Source: Chionoecetes opilio (taxonomy: Eukaryota > Arthropoda > Malacostraca > Decapoda > Majidae). From it: a stretch of 64,000 bases of DNA. The stretch's first letter is position 1; each line of letters opens with the position of its first letter. Under the pieces are notes generated by a model, which saw only the letters and a program-made list of their open reading frames with translations, made no database searches and was not told the origin of the DNA. The stretch spans positions 45,001 through 109,000 of the forward strand of contig JACEEZ010019024.1 in the NCBI GenBank assembly GCA_016584305.1, written 5' to 3'. The position numbers were made by a program, and so were the translations under genes. This document shows, piece by piece, positions 42,861 to 55,289 of this stretch.

Positions 42861-43937
42861 GCTGAGGATTGGCCGCACTTCTCCTCCCTGATGCAGTAAG
42901 GGTTTTGGGATACAACCCCCGCTTGTTTCACTTTTGTTTAGTTCCGAGCAGTAGTTTTTGTTATGGTATATGACTGCAGCCATGACGATTGCATTTTTTT
43001 GTGAAAATATAGGGGATCAAATCTTGTTGTCTTGATTTTTAATTATCCCCTGTTAATTATTTTGAAATTTTGGGGGGGGCCTTTTCCATGATTTTTTTCT
43101 TCAAATTAAGCTATGGATCAGTTTCACAAAAAAAAGTAGGTCATATGAATTAATTTTTTGACCATGCTTGCAGGAGATAGAGCAGATTTTTTTTTCTTTT
43201 TTTTCCCCCTTTTTTACGCGATTTAAATTATTTTGTAAACTTCTCATTTATATATGGTCGTACATTTTTATTTTTCTATTGGTATAGTAAAGAAACCCCT
43301 CGCATAAGTGATTGGGCTTTTTTTCGATTTTTCAAAATATACGATAAATTTTTTTTTATGTGAGTGAGTAAGCGGTTTTTTTCAATTGTTTTCAATTAAA
43401 AAAAATTATGCCACATAGAAAAAAAACAATTGCAGTTTTTTCTCTTGACTTGTTTTTAAAAGGTAATTTTCTTTTGGGAAAAATTATTAAGCGGTTTTTA
43501 AGTTTGTTAATTTTGGGGGCAAAAAAGTTACGTTCCCAGAAAAAAAACAATTTGAACTTTTTTTTCACAAAAAAATTTTTAGGTGTATATTTGTACAACC
43601 AAATTTGTTATATGTTAATTATATGCTGTCTACTCCTATTTCAAACAATTTGACACCTTGTCCGCTTCTTATGAAAGGATATTATACACTCAAAGGGTGT
43701 GGATATGGAGCCCCTCTGCTCTCCTATCCTCTACTCTGAAGCTCTTTGATTCCACCAGAGAAGCTTTTTCGTCTTCTCTATTGCTACTACCTTCTTTTAC
43801 TCATCTTGGGTTTCATTAAAGGAAATAAAAAATGTGGTAGTGTTGACATATGTACGACGTAAGGTCTTTTCTCTCTAAAACACGGTTTTCTCTAAAGTAC
43901 GTAAAGTCTCGCGCTGACGCCGACTCTGTGATTAGGC
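42861..43937. other. AT-rich unassigned DNA, possibly low-quality sequence
   Basis: Very T/A-homopolymer-rich (43030-43600). The paired open frames on both strands at 43392-43653 are composition artefacts (Lys/Phe). No gene recognised. Confidence 0.5.
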
Positions 43938-44586
43938 AACCAGCCCCCAATCTCCCCTTACCAGACACAAGAGAAAAGAATATCATGAAATTTGATATAA
44001 TTCACATATCAGATAAGTTGGTGTTTTTTTTAAAGGTACGAAAAAACCCGCACTCGGGGTCAGGCAGGGCTCGGGGTCATCGTAGGGGGAAGGGGGGGGG
44101 GAGAAGGTTTGTTTTCGTACTAAAGATGATTGCATCTGAAAAAAGCTTTACCCTAGGAAACCCCTAAGGTTACAGTTCTTTCTAAAAATATTTATTAAAA
44201 AAACTAATTTGTTTCACCTAGACTGGAAAACGTTACCAGTGCCTTTACCGGTAAATGTTTTCCTTAGCCTGACTGGGGATGACAACCTGGCACTTCCACT
44301 CAAACAGTTATTAGTCTAGTATTAATAACTTCCGGTTGCACACGGAAAAAATATTAAAACTGTTACGCTCTCCACTCCCCTCCTGGACCTTACCACACCA
44401 CAACCAGGTGTTACATGCTAAGGCTGTACAGGTAGGGGCTGTGTTAGGTAACAATACCCGCTGCAAGCCACTCACGTACTGCGCCAGCCTCCTTCAGGAC
44501 CCGGTATGTCAAGATGAGGCGAGTTAAAGTGTTACACGAGATCAACACAACAGGCGATGGAGACACAAGCGACAGTTCGGGTTTAA

Positions 44587-45075
44587 ATGAATCAACCCCA
44601 TGGTACACAAACAATTCCATCATTTACCATTTTAACTCCGCGTCTTTTTGAAAAACGCCGAAGAGCCTTCCCCTTCCCTAAGATACACAGTTCCTTCCTA
44701 CGACCAACACAGCCCCCCTTTCCACCACCCCACAATATCCACCTCGCCACCCTCCATCCCCTCCCCCCCCCGACACGCAAAAACGTCCAAACTCTGTTGG
44801 CTGGAGCCACGCCTGCCCTTGTGTGTCGCCAGCACGCCCCTGCACCATCCCCCCCCCCCCCCCCCCCCCAAAACCGGGCAGCCCCCCACCTGCGCGCTCG
44901 ATTCCCCTTCAAGGTTTTTGCCCAGCAGGAAAGGGAGGCCCCCCCCCGCGCTCCCATCCCCGCACCAGACATAAACACAGACAATACACCTCGCGCCCAC
45001 CCCTCCCTATTCTCCCTGTCACACACACACACCCCCAAACCCCACCACAATGCCCCTCCCCCACGCATCGCATAG
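44587..45075. other. C-rich block in left arm
   Basis: Very C-rich, with runs of up to ~18 C (44850-44868) and low-complexity frames in all phases. No domain recognised. The C-runs suggest poor consensus quality. Confidence 0.5.
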
Positions 45076-46659
45076 CTATGCTAACATACTAATGAATTGT
45101 ATCAAAAGAAGCGCAATTTTAGTAGAAAACAATCCAAAATCCTCCAAAGGCTTTGGGGGAAATTGTTACAGCTAGAAGTAACGGGGGGTATTTTGCAAAA
45201 TTATCAACTTTTTTCAATTTTAAGTATACTAAAAAAATCGAAATATTTTTTTGGATTATTAATTTCAAATAAAAAAAATTGAAAAAATTTAAATTTAATT
45301 TATAAATTTATTTGTAACGTCAAAACCCAAAGGGGTTTTTGAAAATATCAAAAAGTTAAAAGGTGCAATGCAAAAAAAAACACATGCAAACCAAAGCTTT
45401 TTAGTTTTCAAAAAAGTATTTTAATCTTTGGGGGAAAGGGCTAAAAGGCCCTTGCACAAAGACATGAAACCCCGGGAAGGTGGGGCTGCAAGAGTTGCTT
45501 AAAAAAAACAAAGCAAACGGAAGTTTTCAAAAAAATTTAAAAATGCCGTTATTTCCCAGGGGAAAAAGCCCAAAAGAAAGGTCATGGTAGACGCTTGGCA
45601 GAGCCAATCGTTGTTTGGGGACATTGAAAGCTGGGCAAAGGCGGGGTTGGAAAGAACTCTTTTACTTTGATGCCCTGGGAAGCTCAAGAAATTTATGGTC
45701 AGAGCGGGAAAGAATCGAATTACTTTTAAAAGTTGGGCTCCAGGAGGTTTCCCAAAACCTTTTACCACCCTGGGGTTGTATACGAATAATTTTGGCAGGT
45801 GGTGTTTTTTAATTGTTTTTAAAACTTTCGGGAGACCCCACTGGAAGTTTCCCAAAAAAAAAAAAAAATTTTTAAAAAAAAAAAAAAAAAAAAAACAAGA
45901 AAGTATTAAAGTTTATCAAAAGTTTGTAAAAATTTTCGAAGAGATACGGCTTTAGCAGACGAAATGGAAATTAGGGGGTAAATTAGGGGGGAAAAAAAAG
46001 GCTTTCCCCTTTCATTAGGTGAAGGAAAGTATTTGAGGGTTTTATCCTAAGATTTGTGCCGCTGAATCGAAAATGTATTTGGGTCACCGTTAGCGGTAAT
46101 TTCCGCGCTTTTGAAATTTTGGAAATTGGCAATAAAATTGGCAATAAAAATTTGCAGAAGAGAACCGCGTCTAGGACTCTTTTTGGACTAAAATTGAAGT
46201 TTTTAAGAGGCTAAAGTTTTGAGTACCCCGTGGTGTACTGTTGGATTATGATCATAAGGAAATTAGAGATAAGGGGAAAAAAAATTTGGGAAAAAAAAAA
46301 GGAAAAATTTTTGGCCCTTTAAACCCTGAGTTTTAAATTAAAAACAAAATTTTTAATTAGTAAAAAAAGAAAATAACAAACAATTTCTTGGGGCACTTTT
46401 AATTAACGAATTTGTGCAAGGGTGGGTACAATTATTGGAGAACGGGGTATTTCACTGAAAATTAGGAAAGCCCCTCAAAATATTCCTTCACCTAAGGTGA
46501 AAAAACCCTTTTTCCCCCCGAAGTGACCGAGTATAACCAGAACACAAAATTTAAACAAGAAACGATCCCTCCCGATTTTGGAAAATAAAAAAAATTTAAA
46601 AAAACAAAAAAAACCTTTCTTCGATAGCGAGGTTCACAATTTAAAAAAAAAGAAATTAG

Positions 46660-48880
46660 TGTCTACGCCATCGACGTCCTATGCCCATTTCCTCGTGTGA
46701 GCACATCTCGGGGGAGAAATCGCAAAGCTCCGAAAAAGGGGAAAGTCAGGCGTTGACAGCGGCGCGATTGGCGAGCAGTTGTCTTGCACCGCACGGACCC
46801 CATCCATGATACTTGCGGGGCGGGAGGCAGGGTGGAAGGGATAGCCCAGGTTTGGTCCGTAGCCGTACTTGGTGGGTCGGGGTCACCAACTCCTTCTCAC
46901 AGCCCCCCCCGGGGACGAGGCCGAGTGGGCTCGCATAATGGCTGGGTGGGGCGGATGTCGGGGGGCCCCATGTGCTCCAACCTTTTTTTAAAGTGCCGTC
47001 ACCTCGCCTGGGGGGAGAGGGAAAGGTAACCCGAAATTTGCTCAGAATGGGCACAGCAGCCAGGCCCTTGGTAGGGGACCAGGGCTTCGGAGTGTCCCCA
47101 AGCGTCGAGGGGGGGCCCTGGTCGGCCCCCGGAACACAGGCCAAGCTTGCAACTTGCCTTTCCTAAGGGGCGCAAGGGGTGTCTCAACCAGTAGGCAGGA
47201 AGGACGGATCACATCCGCGTGAGAGCCAGTTATCGTGGATGAGTGAACGTTGAAAGTTGTTTGCCCAAAAAAACTGGAGCACGGTTGGGAGGTATTTGGG
47301 GAAGTGCGGAGGAGGAGGAGAGGGCGTCAGGCGGAGAAACTACGTGCCCCCACACTTTTTCGAGCATGGAGAGATGATAGAATCTTGTGTCCGCTTTTCC
47401 CCTTGTTTTAACGAACTTTGGGTCCCTCGGTCCAGAAGTTGCCCCGGCTTGTCGCGCACGCGCAGGACGACGCGTAATCCCCATGAATGGTGCGGATTTT
47501 GGGGGCAAGAGAGAGGTCTAGCAGTTTGTTGCTTTTTTGGGGGACCAAGGGTTTTTTGGGCCCTGGTCATTCCAGCTTGATCCTGTCGTGCGGATGTGAT
47601 ATTTGTATCCCCACCTCGGGCTCGCGTTCCCTGTCGTCTTTGAGGGACGCCCCGATGTCTACCCGTCAAAATACAAGGGCAACTCCCCCTAGCCAACACC
47701 CCGTGGGCAACTCTCGCAGGAGGGATCCAACCGGGCCTTAAAATTTGCTGAGCCGGAAACCGGTGTGTGAAAGGGTAGCCATCCCCTCGAGGACCCGCAC
47801 GCGAGAGGAGAAGGGGTTTGCGAGGGGGTGGAGACCGCCCGTTTATTTCCAGAACCTGGAAAGGGACTTTTTGTCGTGACCCCCGGGGTGGGCCTTTGGC
47901 GTCAAAGAGGGGAAAGAGGGGAAAAGGGAGGCTCATAGTTTGGGGTGATGGTGCGAAGGTCCAGACTGCTGTCGAGTTGGAGGGCAAGCAGCAGGGCCCA
48001 GGAAGTTGGGATCCCGTGACAAAACCCGCTTCCCTCCCTTAAAATTTGGCTTTTTTGCCCCGCGTTTGAAGTATTGGTAGGCTGACGAGAGGACCTCCCG
48101 GACTTTGTGCGCAGTCCCGATCCTTTCCCTCTTTTGTACTTAAGGGCTTTCCCCCAGTCTCCCCGATTTTGCAGGCGCACCATCTTTTTCTGGAACAACC
48201 TTGCGGGAAGGACGGGGGGAGTTTGGGCTTTTCGCGAGTGAAGGGGTTATGCTGGCGAAGAAGACCAGCAACCCTTTGGTATTGTGTGTCTTCTTTTTGA
48301 CCCCTGGGCGGGCCTTTTGGGCTTTTATGCGTAGCAGAACTTCCGAATGATTGGCCTTTATTTTCCAAGAGTTCGTCTTGGATCAAGAAGAATTGGGCCC
48401 GTCGAGGATTTTTCGGATCCCCACAAACCCACCGTCACCTTCAGAGTCCGGTTAACCCGTTTAAGCATGGGCGCAGCCAAGGGACGTGAAAGGTCCCAAA
48501 GACTTTCGGGCGACCCAGTGTTTCTCCCCAAATCGTTCCACGTCTTTGGGTTTTGAGGGGGAGGGGGCCGCATCATGGCCCCGGAAACCGGGACGAACCC
48601 CGGGGGGGAGCTTTTGATTATGGCGAAGAAGAACGGGCCGAATCCCCCAAAAAGTTTTAGGGCAGCGCCCGTCTCCTGTCCGCACAGCCCTGGTGTAGTT
48701 TAAAAGAGGAGGACCATCTTGAGACGTCATGGAGAACTGCTCAAGGGGGGCTGTGTTACCCCGCTGACCTCAGGATCGCGCTTTGGGGGGGAAGGATCTC
48801 GGGGCTTTCTGAAGGAATCCAGTCTCCATCTCTGCCAAATCTGGCGGCGAATTTCGGGCTTCCATTTTCCGGAGGAATTT
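46660..48880 (-). pseudogene. GC-rich core, possibly a decayed retroelement integrase tail
   Basis: 2.2 kb of GC-rich DNA abruptly different from the AT-rich arms. On the minus strand at 48461-48730 the text LLNY-RAVRTGDGRCP, then FWGIRPV and PKDVERFGEKHWVARKSLGPF resembles the C-terminal part of some Gypsy integrases (L-x-Y-R...GRSPA..LFGRPV...). No DDE or zinc motif was found, and the rest of the core (46.7-48.4 kb) was not recognised. Frames on both strands are open by GC bias. The call is tentative; a captured host fragment or another element type is possible. Confidence 0.3.
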
Positions 48881-49519
48881 TACATTTATTTTCGAAATTT
48901 TTATTTCGTATGTCATTTAAAAAACGACATGAGGGGCAGTCAGAGAAAAAATTTCCATTTTTTATTAATCAGACGGTAGGCCTTTATGAGAAAAAATACA
49001 GCCAGAAAATTCATGACTTTTTAGTGAAATAAGGCCAAAAAATTTTTCCTTTATATTTTTTTCCCTTTTTTCCCCTTATCTTTTTCCCTTTTAGTTTAGA
49101 ATACGAAACGATACAACCACGGAGATAAAAACGTTTACCCTTAATAAACTTAATTTGAGTCCAAAAACAAGGTCCTACGACGTCTGGTTTCCATTGCAAT
49201 TTTAATTGCCAATTTTATTGCCAAATTTCCCAAATTCAAATTTCGCGAAAACTTCCCCTAACGAGTGACCCAACTACGATTTTCGGATCAGGGCACAAAA
49301 GCTTAGGATAAGACCCCCAAAATACTTTTCCTTTACCATGTGAAACGAATCGCCAAGTGACCTACTAAAATGCTGGGTTTAGGGGCTTTCTGGAATGGGA
49401 AGTAAAAGCACGAATTTTTCTCAGTAGCATTATCAGTGTTTTAATAGTAATTTGAACTCATGGAAAATAGCATTGTTTATGGGAAAGCTTTTCCTGAGAG
49501 ACTTTTTTTTTCTTCCTAG

Positions 49520-50015
49520 GTACAAGGGGAATGATGGAAATGATATTTCGAAACATCATTACAACGCATTCATGCGCTTTGCAGCAACAGCAACTACTAC
49601 CATAAAACCACAGAGTCTACCACCAACAGAAAGAGCAGCCTATTTTCATTCCCTTCGTGTTCATCTGCAAGTCATTGAATGGAAATCACTGATGAGCGTC
49701 ACATTACCGGCAGGAGACTGGGGTTGGAAGCTTCAGCATGGAATGTACGAGCCAGTCATGACCGATTTGGCCCCAGCTCCCGAGAAGATATTGAAATTTG
49801 TGAGATGCAACTGCAAGTTGATGGGAAAAAACGTTTGTGGGACGAACGCATGCACATGTAGGAGAACAGGGTTACAATGTATCTCAGCGCGTGGTCAGTG
49901 TTACGGAAAAAATTGCAACAACGCAAAAGACGACATGGATGACGATGAAATGTCCGCAGATTTGAGCATTTTCGAAATTCTGGAGTCAGAGCGCAATTTG
50001 TTTGTTGATGTTTAG
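49520..50015 (+). CDS. Terminal exon of an uncharacterised CXC-domain protein
   Basis: Right after a strong 3' splice site (a T-rich tract then TAG at 49517-49519), the frame reads YKGNDGNDISKHHYNAFMRF. It continues with SLPPTERAAYFHSLRVHLQV and GDWGWKLQHGMYEPVMTDLAPAP to a CXC-type cysteine cluster (RCNCK...CGTNACTCRRTGLQC...CYGKNCNN), ending at TAG 50013-50015. I know this arrangement from many uncharacterised arthropod proteins with a GCDTTS region upstream; that region is not found here. The ORF upstream of 49520 is probably intron. Location inside the palindrome suggests it belongs to the element. CXC (TSO1/tesmin-like) cysteines bind zinc and often DNA, so a DNA-binding role is inferred only. 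Confidence 0.6.
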
Positions 50016-50487
50016 GTTTATCAACATGATATGATACTTATTCTATCAATTTTGTGTTTAGTTTTCGAATATAAAGACAAACTTTGTGAATTTTCTTTAT
50101 TTCAAAACAGTCTGGAATTCAGAAGCTTTCGCTTTCATCATCAATAACGTCATCAATAGGTATTAAAACTTTCCAAACCTTATTTGAAATCAATTATATC
50201 TAATGTATATAAAGTTTCGTCTTAAAAAGCTAAAGAATTCAGGAGTTAAAATGATTTTTCAACCTGGTTTTATTCTGAAATTTGTGTAAGTTAGGGCAAT
50301 TTTGACAAAATACCCCCCGTTACTTAACTAGCTGCAAAACAATTTCCCCAAATGCATTTTGGGAGGATTTTGGATATGTTAATCTACATAAAATTGCGCC
50401 GCTTCTTTTGATACCAAATTCATTACCATAATATTTTTTTCCGGGTTTAATCATTATAAGGTCTATTTTTACTAGACTATATCCCTA

Positions 50488-50611
50488 ATGCCTCACCGCC
50501 TTCTCTCCTTTTTACGAGCCCAAATCACCTCAATCGCTTTACTCTTAGCACTGTACTCAGTTTCTTTGATCCATAAACATGTGTGTATATTTATATAATA
50601 AAATTATATAT

Positions 50612-50658
<47 letters not shown>

Positions 50659-50752
50659 TATATTTTATGGATAAAAAGGAGCTGAGTATAGTGCTAAGAG
50701 TAAAGCGATTGAGGTGGATTGGCCACGTGAAGAGAAGAGAAGGCGGTGAGGA
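50488..50752. repeat. Foldback repeat with (TA)n centre
   Basis: Arms of ~100 bp (50488-50590 and 50655-50752) are inverted copies: CTCACCGCCTTCTCTCCTTT...TCCATAAA, a TA-rich centre, then TTTTATGGATAAAAAGGAG...GGCGGTGAG. The right arm on the plus strand reads VKRLRWIGHVKRREGG, a motif found at the C-terminus of many LINE RTs. The arm may therefore derive from LINE coding sequence. Confidence 0.7.
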
Positions 50753-51048
50753 CATTTCCTAGTCTAGGGTGAAACAAATTCGTTTTTCAATATATATTCT
50801 AGAAAGAACTGTAACCTTAGGGGTAGCTATGGTAGAGTATTTTTTCCGATTCAATCATCTTTAGTACTAAAAAATACCCCCCCCCCCCCCCGTACAATCA
50901 TAGATGACGCCCGAGGCTGCCCTGACGCGAGTGCGTTATATTTCATATTTTTCACCATGATTTTTTTCTCTTTGAAAATGTGAATTATATCAATTTCATG
51001 ATATTTATTTTGTCTTGTGTCTGGTAACGGGGAGGTTGGGGGCTGGTT

Positions 51049-51372
51049 TAGAGTAAAATCTCTTTAAGTCGTAACAATATGAGCTCTACCCCTTTCCGAC
51101 TTATCGAATATTACGTCTTATTGGAAATCCCCCCTGTACAATAAATGCACAAAAAATACAATAAATAAACTTGAATAAAAATGCAATTAATAAAACCAAA
51201 AATCAACACTCACTTGTTTTGATGCAGCAGTTGAGTCTTGTCAGCAGAGGAAGGCTTTGTATGTACACAATTTTTCTAACCACTACTCTGAATCACTAAT
51301 AGTTTGATATCGATGCAAAGAAACAACTCGCAATAGCAAAGAAACAAGCATCGGAGAAGTGCAGTCTGAACT
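51049..51372. other. Unassigned DNA, no gene seen
   Basis: AT-rich gap between the palindrome and the LINE tail; nothing recognised. Confidence 0.5.
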
Positions 51373-53835
51373 TCAATCATCAATCATTGGGGACATACGC
51401 CGGGGGGCGCGTCGCCTCGCCCACCCTACGACGCACTCCCGGGGGTCACCTCGCGCGAGTCCCATTTCAGGCTCCCCTTTTCCCCACCAAACAAACTCTC
51501 GACAAGAAGCATCAAAATTCCCCAGCCACGAGCTTTGTGGTCGTTCCTTTGGCCTCCATCACCCCGGATTTTCTTACAGATACAACCAGTGGGAAGGATC
51601 GGTTTCAGGGTAGCGTGCCACATGCCTATATAGCGAAGTTGGTGCTGACGGACTATGCAGGTTTAATAGGCCTCGATTCAGTCTCACGGTGCAATCGCTG
51701 GTTTAACACGAAACACCCCAGCAAACCCATGTTTTTTCGAAGACACTTATTCCCAAAAGGGAAATCGATTCGCCTCTTCAAGTCGCTTTTTAGTGTCCAT
51801 GCTCAAAAACCATAGAGTAAGACAGGGATCACAAGCAAATTGAAGAGCCGGATCTTTGTCTTCCTCCCACAGGTACCGACAAGGCCAAAACTCCTACTGA
51901 GTGAGTCCATAACACCGTGGGCTATGCCAATCTGCCGTAAGATTTATTGACGTGACCCGCCGCATATGGACTGCGCTACCAAGGTATGTAACACTTTCCA
52001 AGATCTCAATGCCCTTACCACAAGCAATGAACAGACTGTATGTTTTTAGTAAGCCTCCAAACACCTGGACCTTGGTTTTAAGCCAGGAGACCTCAAGTCC
52101 CAAAGGCTTTGCCTCCTCGTGCAGTGCCTCAAGAGCCATAAAACCAGGACCTCCAGCAAACTCAGCAAAGATTATTGACACATCGTCAAAAACAAGATCA
52201 GTGAGCTTGGTGTTGCCGGGGATGGCTCCACAATCACTATGATCTACAACTTTGCCCAATACCTATTCCATACAAGTGTTGAAAAAGTGATGGAGCAAAG
52301 ACGCAACCTTGCCTCACTCCTGTATTCACAGGAAATAAGCTGGATACACTCCCCCACACTTAAACATACTGTCAGTCCCAGAGTACAGACCAGTCATCAA
52401 ATCAATAGTCCTTGCAAGAGTCCCGCAAAGTCGCAGAAGGTCCCGGGAATGACTTCACGATGCACTGAGTCAAACGCCTTCTTGAGATCAACATAGGCTG
52501 CAAGCATCCCCTGTCGGCGTTCTACCAGGACACGAAGCGCTAGGATACGGTCCGTTGTTGACTTACCAGCGGGACCCCGGGACTGCTGAGGTCTCTGATG
52601 CGTCAAGCAGATGAATGCGGATCCGTTTCAACAATAGATGGAAAAGCCCCTTTGCCTGGCACGCTGAGCAGTGTTTAAAGCCCGCGGTAATTGTTCAGTC
52701 CTGACGGTCCCCTTTCCCTTTCCAGATAGGGACGACCAGCCCCATTTTTCAGTCAGGTGGAAAGGTACCCGATTGCCACACGGCAGTCAGGACAGCATGC
52801 AACCCGCGAATCATGGTCTCACCCCCAGCTTTGAGGAGCTCCGTTATGATATTACAGACACCAGCTGTCTTCCACCCCTAACTTTGCTACAGCCCTCTGA
52901 CTTCGTCAAGAGAGGTTGCGGTTTCGTCAATAGGAGGATCGGCATCCACTGCCGTAATCCAGTGGTGTGAATACTCAAATTTGGGGGGTCCACCCTGAAC
53001 AACTGCCCAAAGTACTCAGCCCAACGAGCCATCTGCCCCTCCCTGTCCGACACTAGGCGCCATCTGTGCCGAATAGCACTCGGGCCGAGATGGTGATTGA
53101 ACGGAGCTCTTCAGGGCTCGGTAGGCGGGTCGGAGATCATTAGCGTTCAAATGGCCCTCGACATACTCAGCGAGAATCCTGACATACCTCTTTTGTCTCT
53201 CCCAAGAGGGTTCTAGTCCTGCGTGACGGAGCCCTGTGCTGGTCCCGGTTCCCAGCAAGCCTGGCAGCGCGGCTCTCCCGATTTATCCAGCGTCTCCGTC
53301 GAGACAAAACCACGCCTCGGGCGCTCCCCATTACACTCTTTGGCAGCCTGGAGAGTTTCACGTTTGAAGGTATCCCACAGTTATACAGGGTCCTCGAGGG
53401 CACGAGCACATCTAACCGATTGAGACTGCCATTGCATACTCATGGGCACATGTCAAGTCCTTCAGCTTCTCAAGATGAAACACAGTATGGTTACCTCTTG
53501 AGATTCTTCTGGACTGACATGAAGCTTTAAGTATAGCAACAACAAGTCTGTGATCATTGCAAAGAACTCAGCACTCCGGTAAACCCTGCAGTTCTGGAGG
53601 ATCCTCCAACGAATACTAACGAGGATGTGGTCGATCTACTCAACTACCCCTTCGGCTTTACTATACCATGTCCAGCGGTGTAGCTCTGGTCTTGATACCA
53701 AGAACCTGCAATTCTCAACCTTCTGGACCTCGCAAAATTCAGAAGCAGAGAACTGCTATTGTTTCTGGTACCAGAGCCATGGGGACCAACACATAACTCG
53801 TAGCCATCTCTCACCGTGCCAGTTAGAAACTTGTC
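51373..53835 (-). mobile_element. RTE-like LINE (LINE-R copy 1)
   Basis: Non-LTR element on the minus strand, from the endonuclease C-terminal part to the 3' end. Blocks are EEIDHILVSIRWRILQNCRV (~53580-53650), ESRAARLAGNRDQHRA-SRRT (~53220-53280), HLNANDLRPAYRALK (~53110-53150) and REGQMARWAEYFGQLF (~53000-53050). RT follows: GKSTTDRILALRVLVERR (~52520-52575), AAYVDLKKAFDSVHRE (~52455-52500), then FDDVSIIFAEFA. The tail ends in ATTGATGATTG-type repeats (51373-51385) instead of poly(A), as in RTE-type LINEs. Stops and shifts are many; the catalytic DD is within a VFDDVS block near 52175. Inactive. Confidence 0.82.
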
Positions 53836-53849
53836 TGAACTTTACAATT

Positions 53850-54690
53850 TCAGAGTAGCTAAGCAGATGAGAAAAAACAAGAAGGATGTTACATACAAGG
53901 AACAAAGTATGTAAAGAACGAAAAGGGAGAAATCAAGGTGGTGGAGAAAGAGGTGAGAGAAAGATGCAGAAAATATTTTTAAAGACTGCTGAATGTAGAA
54001 AATATCAATGAGCAGGAAGAGGTGGTATGGTTGAAAGTCCATTGGACAATATAATAGAAGTAGAGGTAGCAAGAGCATTTAATGGGATGAAAGATGGAAA
54101 ATCACCAGTTCCATCGGGTTTTAAAGCGTGATATGCTGAAAACTAGCAGGAAGGATTGGATCAGAAAAAAAAAAATGGAATTTTGAAAAAGTTTAGAGGG
54201 AGGAGATGGGGTCCAGAAAATGGAAGAATAAAAAAAAAAAATAGAAAAAAAACTTACCACGTTAAAAGGAAAAGGGAGCTTTGATGTGGTGGGTACAGAT
54301 TTTTAGAGGTATTAGAAATGATATGAAAATTTGGGAGAGGGGTTTGTTGTGAAGGGCGTGAGAATCTTTTAAGATCGATGACTCCAAATTATTTTTTCTG
54401 GGGAAAATCAATCCCCGATGCAATCTTATCACAAGAATATACAGGAATTATAAGGAGAAAAAAGGTGATCTTGGTTGTAGATCTGAAAAGGGCATTTGAC
54501 AGGATTCCAAGAAAACAATTAAATGAGTTTACGAAGAAAAAAAAGTCCCGGGAGAGATTGAAAGGGGAATTCACTGTATGAAGGGTCAAGATCAAGGGTA
54601 AGAGAGCCGGAGGAACATCGGGGGTTTTTGAAAAGGGAATGGGGGGCATCAAGGTTAGCTCAGTCCTCTTTGATGTCGTGATGGCATATA
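53850..54690 (+). pseudogene. Non-LTR reverse transcriptase fragment (LINE-C)
   Basis: Plus-strand RT pieces from a LINE different from A, B and R. They are KQMRKNKKDV (~53865), VENINEQEEV and the IIEVEVARAFNGMKDGKSP block (~53995-54110), then SIPDAI (~54410) and VVDLKRAFDRIPRKQL (54475-54520). A weak SVLF-VVM trace lies near 54665. The spacing suggests internal deletion. Broken throughout. Confidence 0.65.
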
Positions 54691-55289
54691 GGCCATATGC
54701 CCATCCATGCTTGTACCTTTTTATACTAACATTCATTAAAGAAAATATATTTGAAAGTGATGAATGCCATGTAGATGACGTGACACAAACTTCCCACTTC
54801 ACCAGCCCCCATGGCCCCTGGCCACACCCTGACCCCAGCGCGGGCTCCCCTAGTGGCACGGTCGGCCACGCCGAGCGGTTCGGGAGCCCCGCCCCCCCGG
54901 CAGCCAAAACCCCGACGTCAGAGAGAGCAAGATTCAGCGTGAAAAGACTTGAGTGTGTGGGGGTGTAGGATTAACAGTGACCTGATTTTCCAGAGGACTG
55001 ATTACAACTTTTGCGAAAAAAATAACGTTATACTCTGTGAATTGCTATTAATAATAAATACATATATTCTTATATTATTATTTTGGTTTCAATTGCCTCC
55101 GCTCGCGATCCACGTCTACATCAATTGCCAAGAGTAGTTATGTTACCTCATAGTCTTTTAAATATTTGGACACAAAAGGGGTAAAAAATATCTAGGCCGG
55201 ATGGTGGATTAAAATATTCAGTACTATGAAAATCAAACCCAAGTTAAGTGCACGGGCATTTTTAAGATAGTGGAAGATATATTTAACGA
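54691..55289. other. Unassigned DNA with a GC-rich patch
   Basis: 54790-54915 is strongly GC-rich (CCCCATGGCCCCTGGCC...). The minus frame at 54389-54907 spans it but has no recognisable domain. The remainder is AT-rich and featureless. Confidence 0.4.

Larger units (their letters stand above)
43938..51048. mobile_element. Large imperfect palindrome, candidate DNA transposon
   Basis: The two ends are inverted copies starting AACCAGCCCCCAA-CTCCCC-TTACCAGACACAAGA (43938 on +, 51048 on -). Matching continues over ~290 bp (43938-44227 against 50757-51048). Further inverted blocks in order are 45085-45230 against 50270-50440, and 45990-46350 against 48990-49400. Blocks without a partner lie between them: 44228-45084 and 45231-45989 on the left, 49400-50270 and 50441-50756 on the right. 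The centre is GC-rich (46660-48880). The right arm holds a CXC-domain terminal exon. Either this is one element with multi-kilobase inverted arms, or two inverted copies with different insertions. No target duplication was established. Confidence 0.6.

Noticed and set aside
44587..45092. Overlapping 90-160 codon frames on both strands
   Set aside because: C-rich low-complexity DNA with long C-runs; no domain, and all frames are open by composition.
47340..47987. 215-codon minus-strand frame
   Set aside because: GC-biased region open in several frames; no motif recognised, so not called as a gene.
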